A DNA stretch of 64,000 bases, from assembly GCA_009809945.1 (NCBI GenBank), contig WTPW01001007.1:6547-70546 (forward strand), written 5' to 3'. The notes under the pieces were generated by a model. The model was not told where the DNA came from, did no database searches, and saw only the letters and a program-made list of their open reading frames with translations. Position numbers and translations under genes: made by a program. This document shows, one piece after another, positions 1 to 11,725 of this stretch. Position 1 is the stretch's first letter. Every line of letters starts with the position of its first letter. Origin of the DNA: Gigaspora margarita (Eukaryota; Glomeromycota; Glomeromycetes; Diversisporales; Gigasporaceae).

Positions 1-847
1 TTTTTTTTTATTTTTTTATTTTTTTTAAAAATTTTTAGAATCTTATTACTAGAGGTATTGCTAGAGTTGTTATTAAAGTAAGAGTTGGTCCTATTCAAAA
101 AACCTTATCTGGATTAATTGTTAGTAGATTTCTTTGTTATCTAGGTATATCTGAGTTATCTGAGTTATCTATATGAACAAATAAGATCATAGATAATGTG
201 TAATTTATACATATTAGATATATTAATTTAATCAGTAGTTGGATCATATTATGTAATTAATCTAGCTTTAGGTTTGTGGTATCCAAAGTAATTATACAAA
301 TTAATTATAATTTTATTTTCAAAAAATTTCTTTTTGAGTTTTATATTCTTTTATGGCATTGTTAAATCACACCACTGGTGTTCAATACCACTATAATTTT
401 TATTATGAGCTGCAGTGTAATGTGTAAATTAGGTGTAATACAAATTTTTTTGATATTTTTTAAACAATGACTATAATGCAAAAATTTGGTTATGAAATTA
501 TCTTTGAGGCTCTAACAAAAAAAATTTCTGATAAAATTTTGGTATAATTTATGCTTCTAATTTATCCCAGGCCTTAACTCTAACCCTAATATTAATCAAA
601 ATTTAGTTTTTGTTTTTATTTTGATTTGCATGTTATATAAATTTCATATTACTAGTGTTGTACACTACTAATTTGATTTATAATTATATTCTTTATATTG
701 AAAAGTTAATTTCCTATGTTCATTTGTTTATAGTATTGTTGCTTGGGTAATTACCTTGTTAATCTACTTGGATAGGTTTACCTGAGTAACAAATATCTTA
801 ACTGGATATCTGTTGTATCTGTGGGTTATCCAAATAGCCTTTACCTG
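1..847. other. A+T-rich intergenic DNA
   Basis: I see no coding region, RNA gene or boundary-defined repeat here, only A+T-rich sequence with T runs. Around 565-590 there is a short CCTTAACTCTAACCCTAA-like stretch that recalls the telomere-like motifs seen in several MITEs further along. The stretch at about 50-95 (TAGAGTTGTTATTA type) resembles the short tandem unit near 1995-2040. Confidence 0.5.
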
Positions 848-1982
848 GGTCCAACTATATATGTTGGCAAAACCTATGGGATTTGGGATTGGGCTATGGA
901 CAATTCTGAATAAATAGGTTTGTCCACCTATATTTAAAATCCCATGTAGCAAAGCTGAACAAATCCCAAACTCAAATCCCAAATCCCAAACCCATCCCAA
1001 ATCCCAAACTCATCCCAAATCCCAAACCTATCCCAAATTCCAAACCCATCCCAAATCCCAAACCCATCCCAAATCCCAAACTCAAATCCCAAATTCCAAA
1101 TCTGTCCTAAATTCCAAACCCATTCCAAATCCCAAACCCATCCCAAATCCCAAACCTATCCCAAATCCCAAACCCATCCCAAATCCCAAACCTGTCCCAA
1201 ATTCCAAACCTGTTCCAAATATCAAACCCATCCCAAATCCTAAACCTGTCCCAAATCCCAAACCATTCCAAATCCCAAACCCATCCCAAATCTAAAACTT
1301 GTTTTAACTATATGATGAAATCAAGTTAATCAAAGCTGATAATCAGCTATAGTTTAGAGTTGCAGCTTAACTATAGCTCTGCATTAGCTGCATTGTAAAA
1401 AGTTTTATTATATAGCTATTGTAAATTACAATAGCTATATAATAAAACTTTTTACAATGCAGCTAACGCAAAGCTATAGTTAAGCTGCAACTCTAAACTA
1501 TAGCTGATTATCAGCTTTGATTAACTTGATTTTATCATATAGTTAAACCAAGTTTTAGATTTGGATGGGTTTGGGATTTGGGATGGTTTAGGATTTGGAA
1601 CAGGTTTAGAATTTGGGACAGGTTTGGAATTTGAGATGGGTTTGGGATTTGGAACAGGTTTGGAATTTGGAACGGGTTTGGGATTTGGAATAGGTTTGGA
1701 ATTTGGAATAGGTTTGGGATTTGGAATGGGTTTGGAATTTGGAACAGGTTGGGAATTTGGAATTTGAGTTTAGCATTTGGGATGGGTTTGGGATTTGGGA
1801 TGAGTTTGGGATTTGGGATAAGTTTGGGATTTGGGATGTGTTTGGGATTTGGGATGAGTTTGGAATTTGGGATTTGGGTTTGGGATTTATCCAGTTTGGG
1901 ATTTGGGTTTATCCAATTGGGATTTGGATTTGGGTAGGATTTTGAAGATTTTTAGTTTTGCCAACAAGTATAGATCCAACCC
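848..1982. mobile_element. Foldback element with G-rich minisatellite arms
   Basis: The ends form an inverted repeat: GTTGGCAAAAC lies at about 863-873 and its complement GTTTTGCCAAC at about 1955-1965. Inside are two opposed arms of a G-rich minisatellite, C-rich on this strand at about 960-1290 and G-rich at about 1560-1945, with repeat core GGGATTTGGGATGGGTTT. They meet at a long palindrome (about 1289-1561). The apparent ORFs here, rich in Gly, Phe, Ile and Trp, are translations of the repeat and not genes. No clear target duplication was found. A foldback or MITE-type element is the best reading. Confidence 0.7.
1289..1561. repeat. Long palindrome at centre of the G-rich foldback
   Basis: The left half from AAATCTAAAACTTG to about 1424 is repeated as its reverse complement up to CAAGTTTTAGATTT, centred near TTGTAAATTACAA. 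Only a few mismatches are seen, such as TTAGCTGCATTG against CAATGCAGCTAA. The arms of about 135 bp could extrude as a cruciform. Confidence 0.85.
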
Positions 1983-2950
1983 TTATAATGGAGTCATCAC
2001 TAGAGTTATTATTGGAGTTGTCATTAGGTTTGTTATTGAAGCAGCCTTTCAGTAGGTATTTAAGTCCTTTGGTAGTTCTTTGTTATTTTTCAGTAATAGG
2101 TTCTTTGTCTCTTCATCATTCTTTGGTAGTTTTTCTTTGTTGTTTTTTGATGGGTGATTTTGTTGTTTTTTAGTGGGTTTCTTTTAGTGCCTAAAATTTA
2201 AAATTTTTTTTATTGCACTTCTTTGTTATTTTTGGTGGGTAATTTTGTTATTTTTAAGTAAGTTTTTTGTTCCTTTGTGTTCTTCTAGTAAGTTCTTCAG
2301 TGTGTTCTGTAAGTCCTTTGGTGGTTTTCTTACTATTTTTGGCAGATTTTCCTGCTATTTTGGATTCATTTGTTACTATTTTCATCCTGTTTACATCTTG
2401 TTTTTATCCCATTTTTGTCCTGTTTTCTTATTCTGTATTTCATCATATTTCTTCTTATTTTTATTCCATTTTTTTATATTTGTATTTGACTAAAAAAAAT
2501 AAATTAATATTTAAAAAAAATAAAATAACTTAAATTAAATTAATAAATTAAAATAAAAAAAAACTTAAAAAAATCTTCTGTTTTTTGTTCAATTTTCTCA
2601 TCCCATATTTTATCACATATTCATTTTGTTTTTCTTCTATTTTTATTTATTTTTTTTTATATTTGTATTTGACTAAAAAAAAATAAAATAAATTTTAAAG
2701 AAAATAAATTAAATTAATAAATTAAAATAAAAAAAACTTAAAAAAAAATAAAAAAATAAGAATATGCGTAGTTGACTTTGGTTGGTCAATCACAAGGTTG
2801 CTATAGTGACATGTCTCTATAAAATAACACTCTTTTTAGATTATTGAAAAGTTTTTATAGCTTTTATTTAATTCTTTTATATTGAAAATAAAAAAATTAT
2901 TAATAACAACTTTTTTTAATATTTATGATATAAAATTTATATGATTTATA
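1983..2950. other. Low-complexity T-rich then A-rich DNA
   Basis: The first part is T-rich (about 2040-2470) and gives spurious hydrophobic ORFs. It is followed by alternating TTTTTTATTTT and AAAAATAAAATAA tracts to about 2760. The short tandem motif TAGAGTTATTATTGGAGTTG (about 1999-2018) recurs in complementary form near 13684-13805. At 2803-2833 there is an isolated copy of the GACATGTCTC...ATAAAATAACAC terminus that closes the MITE at 29540-29770; I could not find its partner end. Confidence 0.5.
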
Positions 2951-3345
2951 TATAGTGCAAGACAACAATCATGTGACATGTTTCAATTTTTTAAATGGCT
3001 ATAACTTCTTATCTAAGGGGTTTTAAAAAAATCTGACTAGTAACTTTATAAAGCTACATATATGCCAAATATCTTTTCAAAATCTCATCACTATAAGGAG
3101 TTTTAGCATTTTGAAAATTGAAATTTTATATTTATAAATTTACATCTAAAATTTCAATTTTCAAAATGCTAAAACTCCTTACAGTGATGAAATTTTGAAA
3201 AGATATTTGGCATATATGTAGAGCTGATATAGCTTTATAAAGTTACTGGTCAGATTTTTTTAAAACCCTTTAGATAAGAAGTTATAGCCATTTAAAAAAT
3301 TGAAACATGTCACGTGATTGTTGAGTATAGATGTCTTGCACCATA
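2951..3345. mobile_element. Foldback element, about 395 bp
   Basis: The ends TATAGTGCAAGACA and TGTCTTGCACCATA are inverted copies. The pairing continues almost without break through GTGACATGTTTCAATTTTTT and AAGATATTTGGCATATATG to a centre near 3140. The arms are about 190 bp with small indels. It has no coding content. It is typical of a palindromic non-autonomous DNA element; no target duplication could be fixed. Confidence 0.8.
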
Positions 3346-3765
3346 GTAAATTATATAAAATACTATAAAAATCTATAAATTTTTAAAATTAAAATTTCTT
3401 AAAATACTGCATTAAATTTTTAAACTTTTTTTATTTAAAAGATATAATTTAATAGAATATATAGTTTTGCTTTTATTTTATAATTTTGAACCTTAGTTTA
3501 TTATATAGATTTTAAATTAAATGATGCTATTTTTAATACATTTTTTTTAAATTCAATTGAATAACTTTGAAGCTAAATTTCTTTATAACTTGTAATTCAA
3601 ATTTAATAAAATTTATATAGTATATTTATTATATGCATACTAATACACTTGTATAATACAAAAATGTTATACTATATATTTGGTTTAAAAATAGCTAAAT
3701 GTGATTTTTTTAAAAAATTTTTTTTTGTTTTTTTTTTTAAATTAAAAAAGGTTTATAGTATTAAC
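3346..3765. other. A+T-rich spacer
   Basis: No gene, RNA or delimited repeat is seen. The stretch is A/T runs with a T tract near 3715-3740. Confidence 0.5.
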
Positions 3766-3983
3766 TGTCATGGCTGATGCTGAAGTTGGCTGATGCTAAA
3801 ATTTTGGGGTCTCAATTTGAAACTATAAGCCCTGCTAAAATCCACATATACTCTATAAATATGAAATCTACACCCAAACCCTACCCTAACCCTATAAAAC
3901 AAAAATGAAAAAACATCAAAAAAAAATTTTAAAATTTTATATCAAAATAGGTTAAAATTTCAGCTTTAGCATCAGCCGTAACA
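3766..3983. mobile_element. MITE with TGTCA/TGACA-type ends, 5-bp TSD and telomere-like core
   Basis: The left end TGTCATGGCTGATGCTGAAG and the right end (complement GTTACGGCTGATGCT) form short terminal inverted repeats. The bases TTAAC flank both sides (3761-3765 and 3984-3988), a 5-bp target duplication. The core (about 3868-3895) contains CCCTACCCTAACCCT. The element at 15089-15286 has the same ends, its own 5-bp duplication and the same kind of core, so this is a real family. It has no ORF. The class is uncertain because TG...CA ends with a 5-bp duplication also fit solo LTRs. Confidence 0.75.
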
Positions 3984-4818
3984 TTAACTATAAAAGTATA
4001 ACTTTAATATAATTATAAAAATCATATAAATAATTAATTTAAAAGATATTTTATTAAAATATAAAAAATTATATATATACTATTAATAATTTATTAATTT
4101 TAATTGTAGTAAAAAATTTGGTTAAATTTGGTATACAAATTTTATTGCACTGGACCATATTATAAAATGATAGCTGCTTATAAACATCTACCTTTATATG
4201 ATATAATTGGCTAATCTTGTATATATGTGCATTAAATTAATCAGATTTTACTAATATCTACTCTTATGTAATACAATTGGTTAATTTTGAATATGTGTAA
4301 TTATTAATTAGATTTTGCCAATATCTGTCTCATCAACAATTTACTTTATGCAATATGATTAGCTAATCTTGCATATATGTGCATTATTAATTAGATTTCA
4401 CTGATTTTTGTCTCATAAATAATCTTCTTTATGTGATATAGTTGGCTAATCTTGATATTTAGTAATTTTGCTAAAAAAATTACATTATTTTTTTTTATTT
4501 AGAGACTGCAGGAAATAAGAAGCTAAGAGTTATTAAAAGAACAGACTTTATTATTTAAATTTTGTATATAAATATTTTTGATAAAATAATTTTTCAATAA
4601 TATATAAATAAATTTAAAACTACAATTGGGTTTTATTAATCAAATTTTGCTAATATCTATCTTATTAATGATCTACTTTTAGCTAATGCTAACTATAAAG
4701 TAGTTAATTTTAATCCTAAATTTGAACAGATTTGTTAATGATATACTTTGATATGCTATATATATATTTACATATATTTGGTTATGTGAATATAAGAATC
4801 TGTATAATTAATTGTTTA
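3984..4818. other. A+T-rich spacer with degenerate tandem repeat
   Basis: Between about 4150 and 4480 a block of roughly 100 bp recurs imperfectly (GGCTAATCTTGCATATATGTGCATTA... TCAGATTTTACTAATATCT... CTACTTTATGYRATATGATT). At least three decayed copies are visible. No gene is supported. Confidence 0.5.
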
Positions 4819-5468
4819 TCCCTTAAACTGTATTCCAGGCAAATTTGCCTGGAAAATTAAAAAGAATTTATAATTTTTTAAATAAAACAAAAATTTATTA
4901 AGAATATGGGATATACTTTCTTTATAAAATCCTTTTTTTAAAACATATTTTATAAACTTTCTTAGAAAAATTTTTTAAAATTATTAGAATCTTTCATACA
5001 ATAAAGCTTTAAAGTTTTTATTTAAAAATTTTTACTATAGAATTTTTCTTTAACTTTTATATGTTCCCATCTATAAAAAAAATTTTCACTTCTAATACAA
5101 GTTTTAATTTTTACAAGTAAATCTCAAAAGTTGCAATAATAAAAGTTGTAATCCTTTTTATAAACTACAATATATATTAAAAACAGAGGGCTAGAGCTAA
5201 TATTTATAGAGTTCACCAAGAATTAGTGATAATTTTTTTTGGTTAAACTTTTTTTTTTAAAATTGTCTATTTTTAGCTTATAAGCAACTTATACTTTTTT
5301 TTTTATAATATAAAATTAAATTTTTTACTAAAATATAATCCTTATTTTCAAATATTATTAAATAAAATTTTATTTTAATATTTTAATTTTTAAAAGAAAG
5401 TAGATTATAAGTATATTTATAGTATTTTTCCAGGCAAATTTGCCTGGAACAGTCTACAGATTAAGGAA
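4819..5468. mobile_element. TA-flanked DNA element with CCAGGCAAATTTGCCTGG subterminal palindromes
   Basis: The ends TCCCTTAAACTGTA and (complement) TTCCTTAATCTGTA are inverted repeats, each followed by the 18-bp perfect palindrome CCAGGCAAATTTGCCTGG (4835-4852 and 5430-5447). TA dinucleotides flank both sides (4817-4818, 5469-5470), as for Tc1/mariner-type insertions. The 650-bp interior is A+T-rich and non-coding. The paired palindromes could be transposase-binding sites, which is inference. Confidence 0.75.
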
Positions 5469-7178
5469 TAGGTTTATAATATTATAATTACAAAATAAAA
5501 TAAAAAAAATACAAATTCTTATTTATTATAAAGTTTGTTGATTTAAAAAAAATTTTCTTAAAGATTATATTATATTTCTGATTGTTAAAGTTAATGCTAA
5601 ATTTAATAGGCTTTATTTTTTTTGAAACTATCCCAAAATTTAAATTATGATAATATGCATAATAATATGTAAAAATTTTAATTTGAGACTAGATGAATAA
5701 GCAAAAAAAAACAAAAATTTTATAAATATATAGCATTTAAACATTATTTAATGTACAAATTAAATATATACTAAAAATGAAGTATATACTATAAATAAAA
5801 ATAAATAAAAAAATACCTGTATTTGATGCTTGATTTGAAAGTATCAATTGTATATAAATACTTATTATTTTTTAACAAATAGTAAAGAATTATTATTTTA
5901 TATACCACTAATTAATATTAATCACTCTAATTATGTGATATAAAATTAATTTACAAAACTGCATTTGATTTTTATTATGATGATGTTTTTTATACAAACA
6001 AAAATAATGAGGTTTTTTTTTTGACAAGTCTTGCTAACCTTTATATGTTTGCTATATTATGTTTGATTTGACTTATTGGTCATCTGAATATTGCACTACA
6101 ATTAGTTTTCTGGATACTAATTTAAATTTACTTATAGCATAATGTATTTTTACCTAAACATTAATTTAAATCTATCTTAGATTAGTGAAGTATTATATAA
6201 AGTTAATTTAAAAGAATATTGAGTAAATAAACCAACTTAACATTTTTAAGGCCTGTTGTTCCTTTAGCAAATGCTCTACTATAGTTGGTTCTTTAAGAAG
6301 TATTGAATCAAACTTACCTCTAGTAAGTTAATTTATTGAAGTTGGTTTAGATGAAAAAACATTAAATATTATACTAATTTATTATTTTTGAAAACTCATT
6401 AGCTATTTTTTGCTATATTGAATTCTTCTAAAGATATTGACTTAGATCTTTATTAGATTGGTAAAAAGTTTAGTTATTATGTTTTAAAAAAAAGTATCAA
6501 ATGCTATTAATAGTTTAGAGATATTTTTTTAGAATTAATAAGCAATTACTTCTCAGAATAACTAAAAAGTTCCTTTGGGATATATAAAATATAGCAAAAA
6601 TTATGGATTGTTACAAACTATATTAATATTAGCAATAGAAACAGAAACTAATAAGAAATTAGATTAATTGTATGATATTATTAATTTATTCAACAAAAAA
6701 AAGAATTAAAAAAAGAAATTTCTAAAGCAAGTAAAGATATAATAATTAAGAAAATGCAATTCAAGTTATTAATCCTATAGCTATAACATCTAGAGATCAA
6801 AGAAAAAAAGTGCTCTGGAATTGAATTATAACTAACCTTAAATACAATTAATAAAAATTTAGATCAATCGAATTATAAACAATTGAATTTTGAAGAAAAT
6901 TCTAAATGAAGGTACACCTGCTCAAATTGTTATATTAATAGATATAATATTTGTTCTTGTAATTTGTTAAAACAAAATAAGTGAAGATTAATTGATAGTT
7001 AGGATTAGAGCAAATATTAATTTATATTTTTATAGAAATTTAGATTTAGTAAAAAAAATGCTAAAGTAAAGGAATAGCCATAGTAGAAGCATCAACTATT
7101 CTTTGTGAAGCAAAGGAAAATATATTTCTTTTGCTTGTAACAATATAAATTGTAAATATTGGATTTGCATATTGATAC
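5469..7178. other. A+T-rich spacer without recognisable genes
   Basis: I see nothing I can name. Frames between about 6170 and 7060 are broken by many stops. Some stretches (about 6230-6560) look more complex than the flanks and could be an old gene or retroelement remnant, but no motif is recognisable. Confidence 0.4.
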
Positions 7179-7468
7179 AGGACCCAAATATCTCTTATAT
7201 AGATCATAACTAGATTTTGACCAATTTTGGTCCAATTGACTAAAAATAACAAAATACATTTTTAAATAACTTTTGATCTAGCAATCAGAATTGAATAAAC
7301 TTTTTTTTATTAAATGCACCTCACTAAGGGCTTCATTTAAAAAAAAGTTTATTCAAATTGGACTACTAGATGCTAAGGTAATTGGCAAAAATGTTTTTTT
7401 GCTTCTCAAATTTCAAGAGTTTTGCTGAAAAATAAAGTATGACCTCTGTACTAGATGTATGAGGTCCT
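7179..7468. mobile_element. MITE, 8-bp TSD, AGGACC ends (copy 1)
   Basis: It starts AGGACCCAAATATC and ends ...TATGAGGTCCT. The flanks ATTGATAC and ATTAATAC (7171-7178, 7469-7476) are an 8-bp target duplication with one mismatch. An internal palindrome pairs TTGAATAAACTTTTTTTT with its complement. A second copy at 13814-14108 shares the sequence from end to end with its own 8-bp duplication, so the boundaries are well supported. It is non-coding; 8-bp duplications suggest hAT-type mobilisation. Confidence 0.75.
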
Positions 7469-7777
7469 ATTAATACTAGATAAATATTACTAATAAAAGC
7501 TTTAATTATATTGAGTTCATATTAAGTATGCTTATATTAAATACATATATATATAGAAATATAAATTTGTTATAGCTATGACATGTCACATCTCATAATT
7601 CTGACAGGACCCTGAATAATCTATATAAGATTATATTTGAGCATCATAGTAAAAAATTTTTGGTTGGCAGTTCTGGTTTGGTATATATCAGCTATGTTTC
7701 AAATATTTGATAGCAAGTTTGGAATTGCTTAACTTTTTTTGAAACATAAGCTTAAAAAAATTTTTTGACCTAACATT

Positions 7778-7781
<4 letters not shown>

Positions 7782-7857
<76 letters not shown>
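7782..7857. repeat. Uninterrupted poly(A), about 76 bp
   Basis: One unbroken run of A, followed by shorter A runs at about 7881-7890, 7920-7927 and 7951-7959 separated by related spacers (AGAACTAACACTCTCTA type). It looks like an expanded A tract in a local tandem repeat. The exact length may be an assembly compromise. Confidence 0.9.
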
Positions 7858-7859
<2 letters not shown>

Positions 7860-8010
7860 GTTAGAACTAATGCTCTCTAAAAAAAAAAAATAAAATAAAA
7901 ACAGAACTAACACTTTCTAGAAAAAAACCCAGAACTAACACTCTTTCTAAAAAAAAAACTTTTTATAATTTTATTTTTATTATTTTTTATTTTTTTTATT
8001 TATTTTCAAG

Positions 8011-9345
8011 TTAAGGTGCTCACTTCAGGAGTAAGAGTTTTATTCAAGATATGTAAGATCACAGGTTTTCAACATGGAGGTTACTCGATAGGGGTCTTAG
8101 TGGGTCGGGTTGGGTCGGGTTTGGGCCTGACCCGGGTCAGACCCACTTGGGTCAAAACCTGACCGGGTCTGACCCGCCTCATGTCAAACCCGACCCGGGT
8201 CTGACCCACCTCATGTCAAACCCGACCCGGGTCAGACCCAACCCAACCCAACCCAGGTTGAACCCGGGTCGATAATAGTTGCTACATAGTAAAGTCTAAA
8301 TTTTACTATGTAAATCAATAAAATTCGCTTAAGTAAACATGTTTGGAATATCAAAATGCATATAACCTGAAATTTTATCCAAATCGGAGAAATTTTTATT
8401 ATTTGACTTTTAATTTTTACGTTCAACGAAAAAAATTAAAATCTTTTTAAAAAATATGTTCGCCGAACGTAAAACTTAAAAGTTAAATAGTAATAATTTC
8501 TCCAATTTGGATAAAAATTTCAGAGTATATGTATTTAGATCTTCCAAACAAGTTTACTTAAGCACATTTTATCGATTTAGATAGTAAAATTTGGACTTTA
8601 CTATGTAGCGACTACTTGCGATCATTGAAAATAATCTGACCCGGGTCTGACCTGACCCGGGTTTTTTCTGACCTGGGTCTGACCCGACCCGGGTTTGATC
8701 TGACCCAACCGACCCAGGTTGGGCCTGACCCGGGTCGGATTGGGTCAGACCCGACCCAGCTAAGACCCCTATTACTCGATATAGTACATTGACAAGAGTG
8801 CAACTAGCCACCTGAAGGTTCTACTCTAGTTGCCATACTTGCAACCTGCATAAAGGTTATTGCCTATTTTAAACCCTCTGATTAATGCCATCTGCCAATC
8901 CCTCATGTATTACCAGAACACGATCTAGATTCTTTTCTACCTCCCTTAGGACTAATTTATCACAGTGAGAGACCTGGTAGAGTGGTCCCTGTCCCACTTT
9001 GGTATTACCTACACTTCAGTAACTTATGCTACAGCTTTACCTATATACTTGCAATCAGGTCTAACCATTAAACTGCTACTGTTATCTACTTCTGCCTTTG
9101 CAGAGTTCACCAAGCCCCAGTCACTACATACACATTCTTCTTCTAGCTTTCCTAAACTGTTTTCTGCCCGCTCCCAATTCGTAGGTCCAGAAGGATCAGT
9201 CAGGCCAGCTTTAAGAACCAAATAGATTCCCTCTCCTTGGTATATAATGCTATAACATATATCCTTTTTCTCCAGTGTGACTCCGGCAGCCCAGTTGGTA
9301 CCTTCCATAATTTTATTATTAGCACATTTCAAATATAACATTTAT
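8011..9345 (-). mobile_element. Degenerate long retroposon, minus strand, 5' end not found
   Basis: Read on the minus strand, this stretch resembles the retroposon at 62849-63789. The shared order is an AAAAAGGA block (about 9260), GTGGGACAGG..CTCTACCA (about 8975-9000), TTAGTCCTAAG (about 8945-8955), AGGGTTTAAA.TAGG (about 8860-8880), ATGGCAACTA (about 8830) and CTTGAATAAAAC (about 8040). An A+T-rich tail follows below 8030. I could not find a tRNA-like head, so it may be 5' truncated. A 105-codon open frame on the minus strand (9024-9341) lies inside it; I recognise no protein family, and coding is doubtful. It was later split by the hAT MITE at 8089-8771. Confidence 0.5.
8089..8771. mobile_element. 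hAT-type MITE rich in GACCCGGGTC, exact 8-bp TSD
   Basis: The terminal inverted repeats TAGGGGTCTTAG and CTAAGACCCCTA are perfect and fit the hAT terminal consensus. TTACTCGA flanks both sides exactly (8081-8088, 8772-8779). The outer arms (about 8100-8270 and 8636-8760) are arrays of GACCCGGGTC-like units, strikingly G+C-rich against the surroundings. The centre (8277-8613) is a long palindrome that also occurs inside an unrelated-ended element at 20607-21155. No coding capacity is seen; ORFs here are repeat translations. Confidence 0.9.
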
Positions 9346-9690
9346 AAAACTTATCCCATTAGTATTCTTTAAATATACTTATTTTTCCATTACCTGTTTT
9401 CAAATATAAACTTTTTATCCAATATTTACTTTTTAAATATAACCTTTTAAAAAATGGCCCTTCATTAGCAATTTTAGAAATAATATAGATTATTCGAGAT
9501 CCTAATCTGACCAATTAAAATTGCATAGTTTTGTAGACAAAAATTTTTTTTTTATGTCAAAGTTTTTGCTATTGGAAAAGGCTTTTATTCAAGTATTTAG
9601 ATCACAGGCGCCTCCAGGGGCACCCAGATATTTGTTATATAGATGAAAGTATTACTGGTACAGTTCTCTATTATGTAAGTCAAAAATTTT
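9346..9690 (-). repeat. A+T-rich spacer and retroposon 3'-end fragment
   Basis: About 9545-9625 reads on the minus strand as the 3' end of the long retroposon family: CTTGAATAAAAGCC, a spacer, then GACATAAAAAAAA. It closely matches the tail of the element at 63730-63789 (CTTGAATAAAACC ... GATATAAAAAAAA). About 9346-9540 is otherwise featureless. Confidence 0.55.
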
Positions 9691-9824
9691 ATTTTTTAAA
9701 AATTAAAAATTTATTTGATAAAATATAAAATATATATCAAATAGTCAAAATATTAATTTTTTTTTGCTTGGTATCTGAAATTTCTTACATACAGGATTTC
9801 TGTAATATTAGCTCAAAATAAGTA
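9691..9824 (+). repeat. 118-bp-type satellite, left part (interrupted by pogo element)
   Basis: It contains the unit TAGTCAAAATA...TTTTTTTTTGCTTGGTA...GAAATTTCTTACATA...GCTCAAAATAAGTA, shared with 15860-16017, 29131-29339 and 32194-32440. The unit resumes at 12543 (TTATAAAAATTAAAA...ATGAATGCTAATAG), so the pogo-type element jumped into the middle of a satellite unit. Confidence 0.7.
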
Positions 9825-11241
9825 CCGTACGGCACTGACTACAGTACCCCAGGTATTTTTCATTCAACTACCAAATTTATTAAATAATACNCACCCGGGT
9901 ACTATTTACAGGGGGGGATATACAAGTATGGGGGTATTTTGTAACGGGGGTACTATAGCAGGGGGGTCTTTTACATGGTTATAATAAAATTACCGATACC
10001 GGTATACGAGGTGGTGCCGTGATGTAATTTATAGCATGGCCGCAGTATACGATTTACTTCGTAATTAATAATTAATAATATACCGGTATTAGCATGCCGT
10101 GGTTACGTCATAAATTGCATCATAAATGCATCATAGCCTGAAAAAATCGCGAAATCAAATTTTTTTTTTTACCTGTTAACCTGTTAAAGTTACAATGGTA
10201 CGCGTTCGTGGAAATAAGAATAGTGGACGTGCAAGAGTAACAAATAAAAGTAGACGACAATGGAACGCACGTGAAAAACTTGCTATTGTTACATACCTTG
10301 AAAAGCACCCAAGTCAGAGTGTTCGAGCAANAGCTACCAAATTTAATCTTGAACCAAAACAAGTAAGAGATTGGCGTAACAAAAAAAATAAGTTGATGAA
10401 CGTCTCACCTCATATCAAACGAATGAATAAGGGAAGACCACCTAAATATCCTGAGTTAGAAAAAGCAAATTTTGGTTGGGTACAAGAATTACGCAGTAAA
10501 CTAAAACCTGTGACTCGTGCTATGGTACAAATTAAGGCCAAATAGTTATCTCAAAAATCACCCTATATTACCTATTATCCTGGTATTACAGAAAGTAAAT
10601 TTAGCAATAAGTGGGTCGATGGCTTTATGACTCGTTACAAATTAAGTAATCGGCGTCGAACATCTGTAGCTCAAAAACTCCCTNAAGATCTGCAATTGCA
10701 ACAACAAGANTTTTTAAGTTTTGTACTCTATCATCGAATTCAATATAATTATCCTCTTACCTTAATGGGTAACATGGACNAAACTCCATTATCATTCGAT
10801 CTTCCAAATAATACTACAATTGATAATTGTGGTGCAAATACAGTTTCAATTCGGACCTGTGGACATGAAAAATCATGTTTTACTGTCGTACTTACTTGTT
10901 TAGCCGATGGAACTAAATTGCCTCCAGTTATTATCTTTAAATTAGTTAATGTTCCACATCAAGTATTTCCTGCTAGAGTTTTTGTACGTACAAATCCTAA
11001 AGGATGGATGAATGAAGATGAGATGTTATGGTGGATTGAAAATGTGTGGAATTTGCGATCAAGAAGAACATCCGTAGACCCACGTTCACTTTTAGTTTTA
11101 GATTCATTTGCTGGTCATATTACAGATATAGTTAAACGTCGGTTCTCTGAAAAAAATACAAATTTAGCTGTAATTCCATCAGGTTTAACCTCAAAAGTTC
11201 AACCATTGGATGTTGCTATTAACAAATCATTTAAAGCAAGG

Positions 11242-11304
11242 GTAAGATATACGTACAAATTATTATATAAATAAATATATTATTAATTTATTTGTCGAAT
11301 ATAG
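11242..11304 (+). other. Intron 1 of the pogo-type transposase
   Basis: GTAAGA donor and ATATAG acceptor, 63 bp, phase 0. It joins ...SFKAR to VRNYYNDWM and keeps the frame. Without splicing the frame ends 12 codons into the intron at TAA 11272-11274. Confidence 0.8.
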
Positions 11305-11725
11305 GTGCGAAATTACTATAACGATTGGATGGCCAGTGAAATTCATACTTTTACCAAAAAAGGTCGCATTCAATGTCCTGCATACAATTTAATTGCTCAG
11401 TGGGTATTAGATGCATGGAACAATATAGATCCTATTCTTATATGTAAATCTTTCAAGTGCTGTGGTATTTCTAATTCACGAAATGGGAAAGAAGACCATC
11501 TAATTTTCGACTATGATCAACTTGGACCACAAACAAATTCGCGTAATTATATATATATTCAAGAAGGATTAAGCGATATTAGTGAAGGTTCTAATGTTAA
11601 TACGGAAGGAGGTTCTAGCGATAATATGGAAGGAAGTTCTAGCGATAATACGGAAGAAGGTTCCAGTAATAATATGAATAAAAGTTTGAATGTTGGTACA
11701 AGTGAACATTTAAATAATAATCCAG

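Noticed and set aside
934..1767. Several ORFs rich in Gly, Phe, Trp, Ile and Asp on both strands
   Set aside because: They are translations of the GGGATTTGGGATGGGTTT minisatellite; open frames follow from the repeat length, and both strands give them.
960..1945. CRISPR-like regular repeats
   Set aside because: No constant-length spacers; units are contiguous and degenerate, and the context is eukaryotic.
8612..8811. Pro/Gly/Ser/Asp-rich ORFs such as GSGQTRV repeats
   Set aside because: Translations of the GACCCGGGTC arms of the hAT-type MITE.
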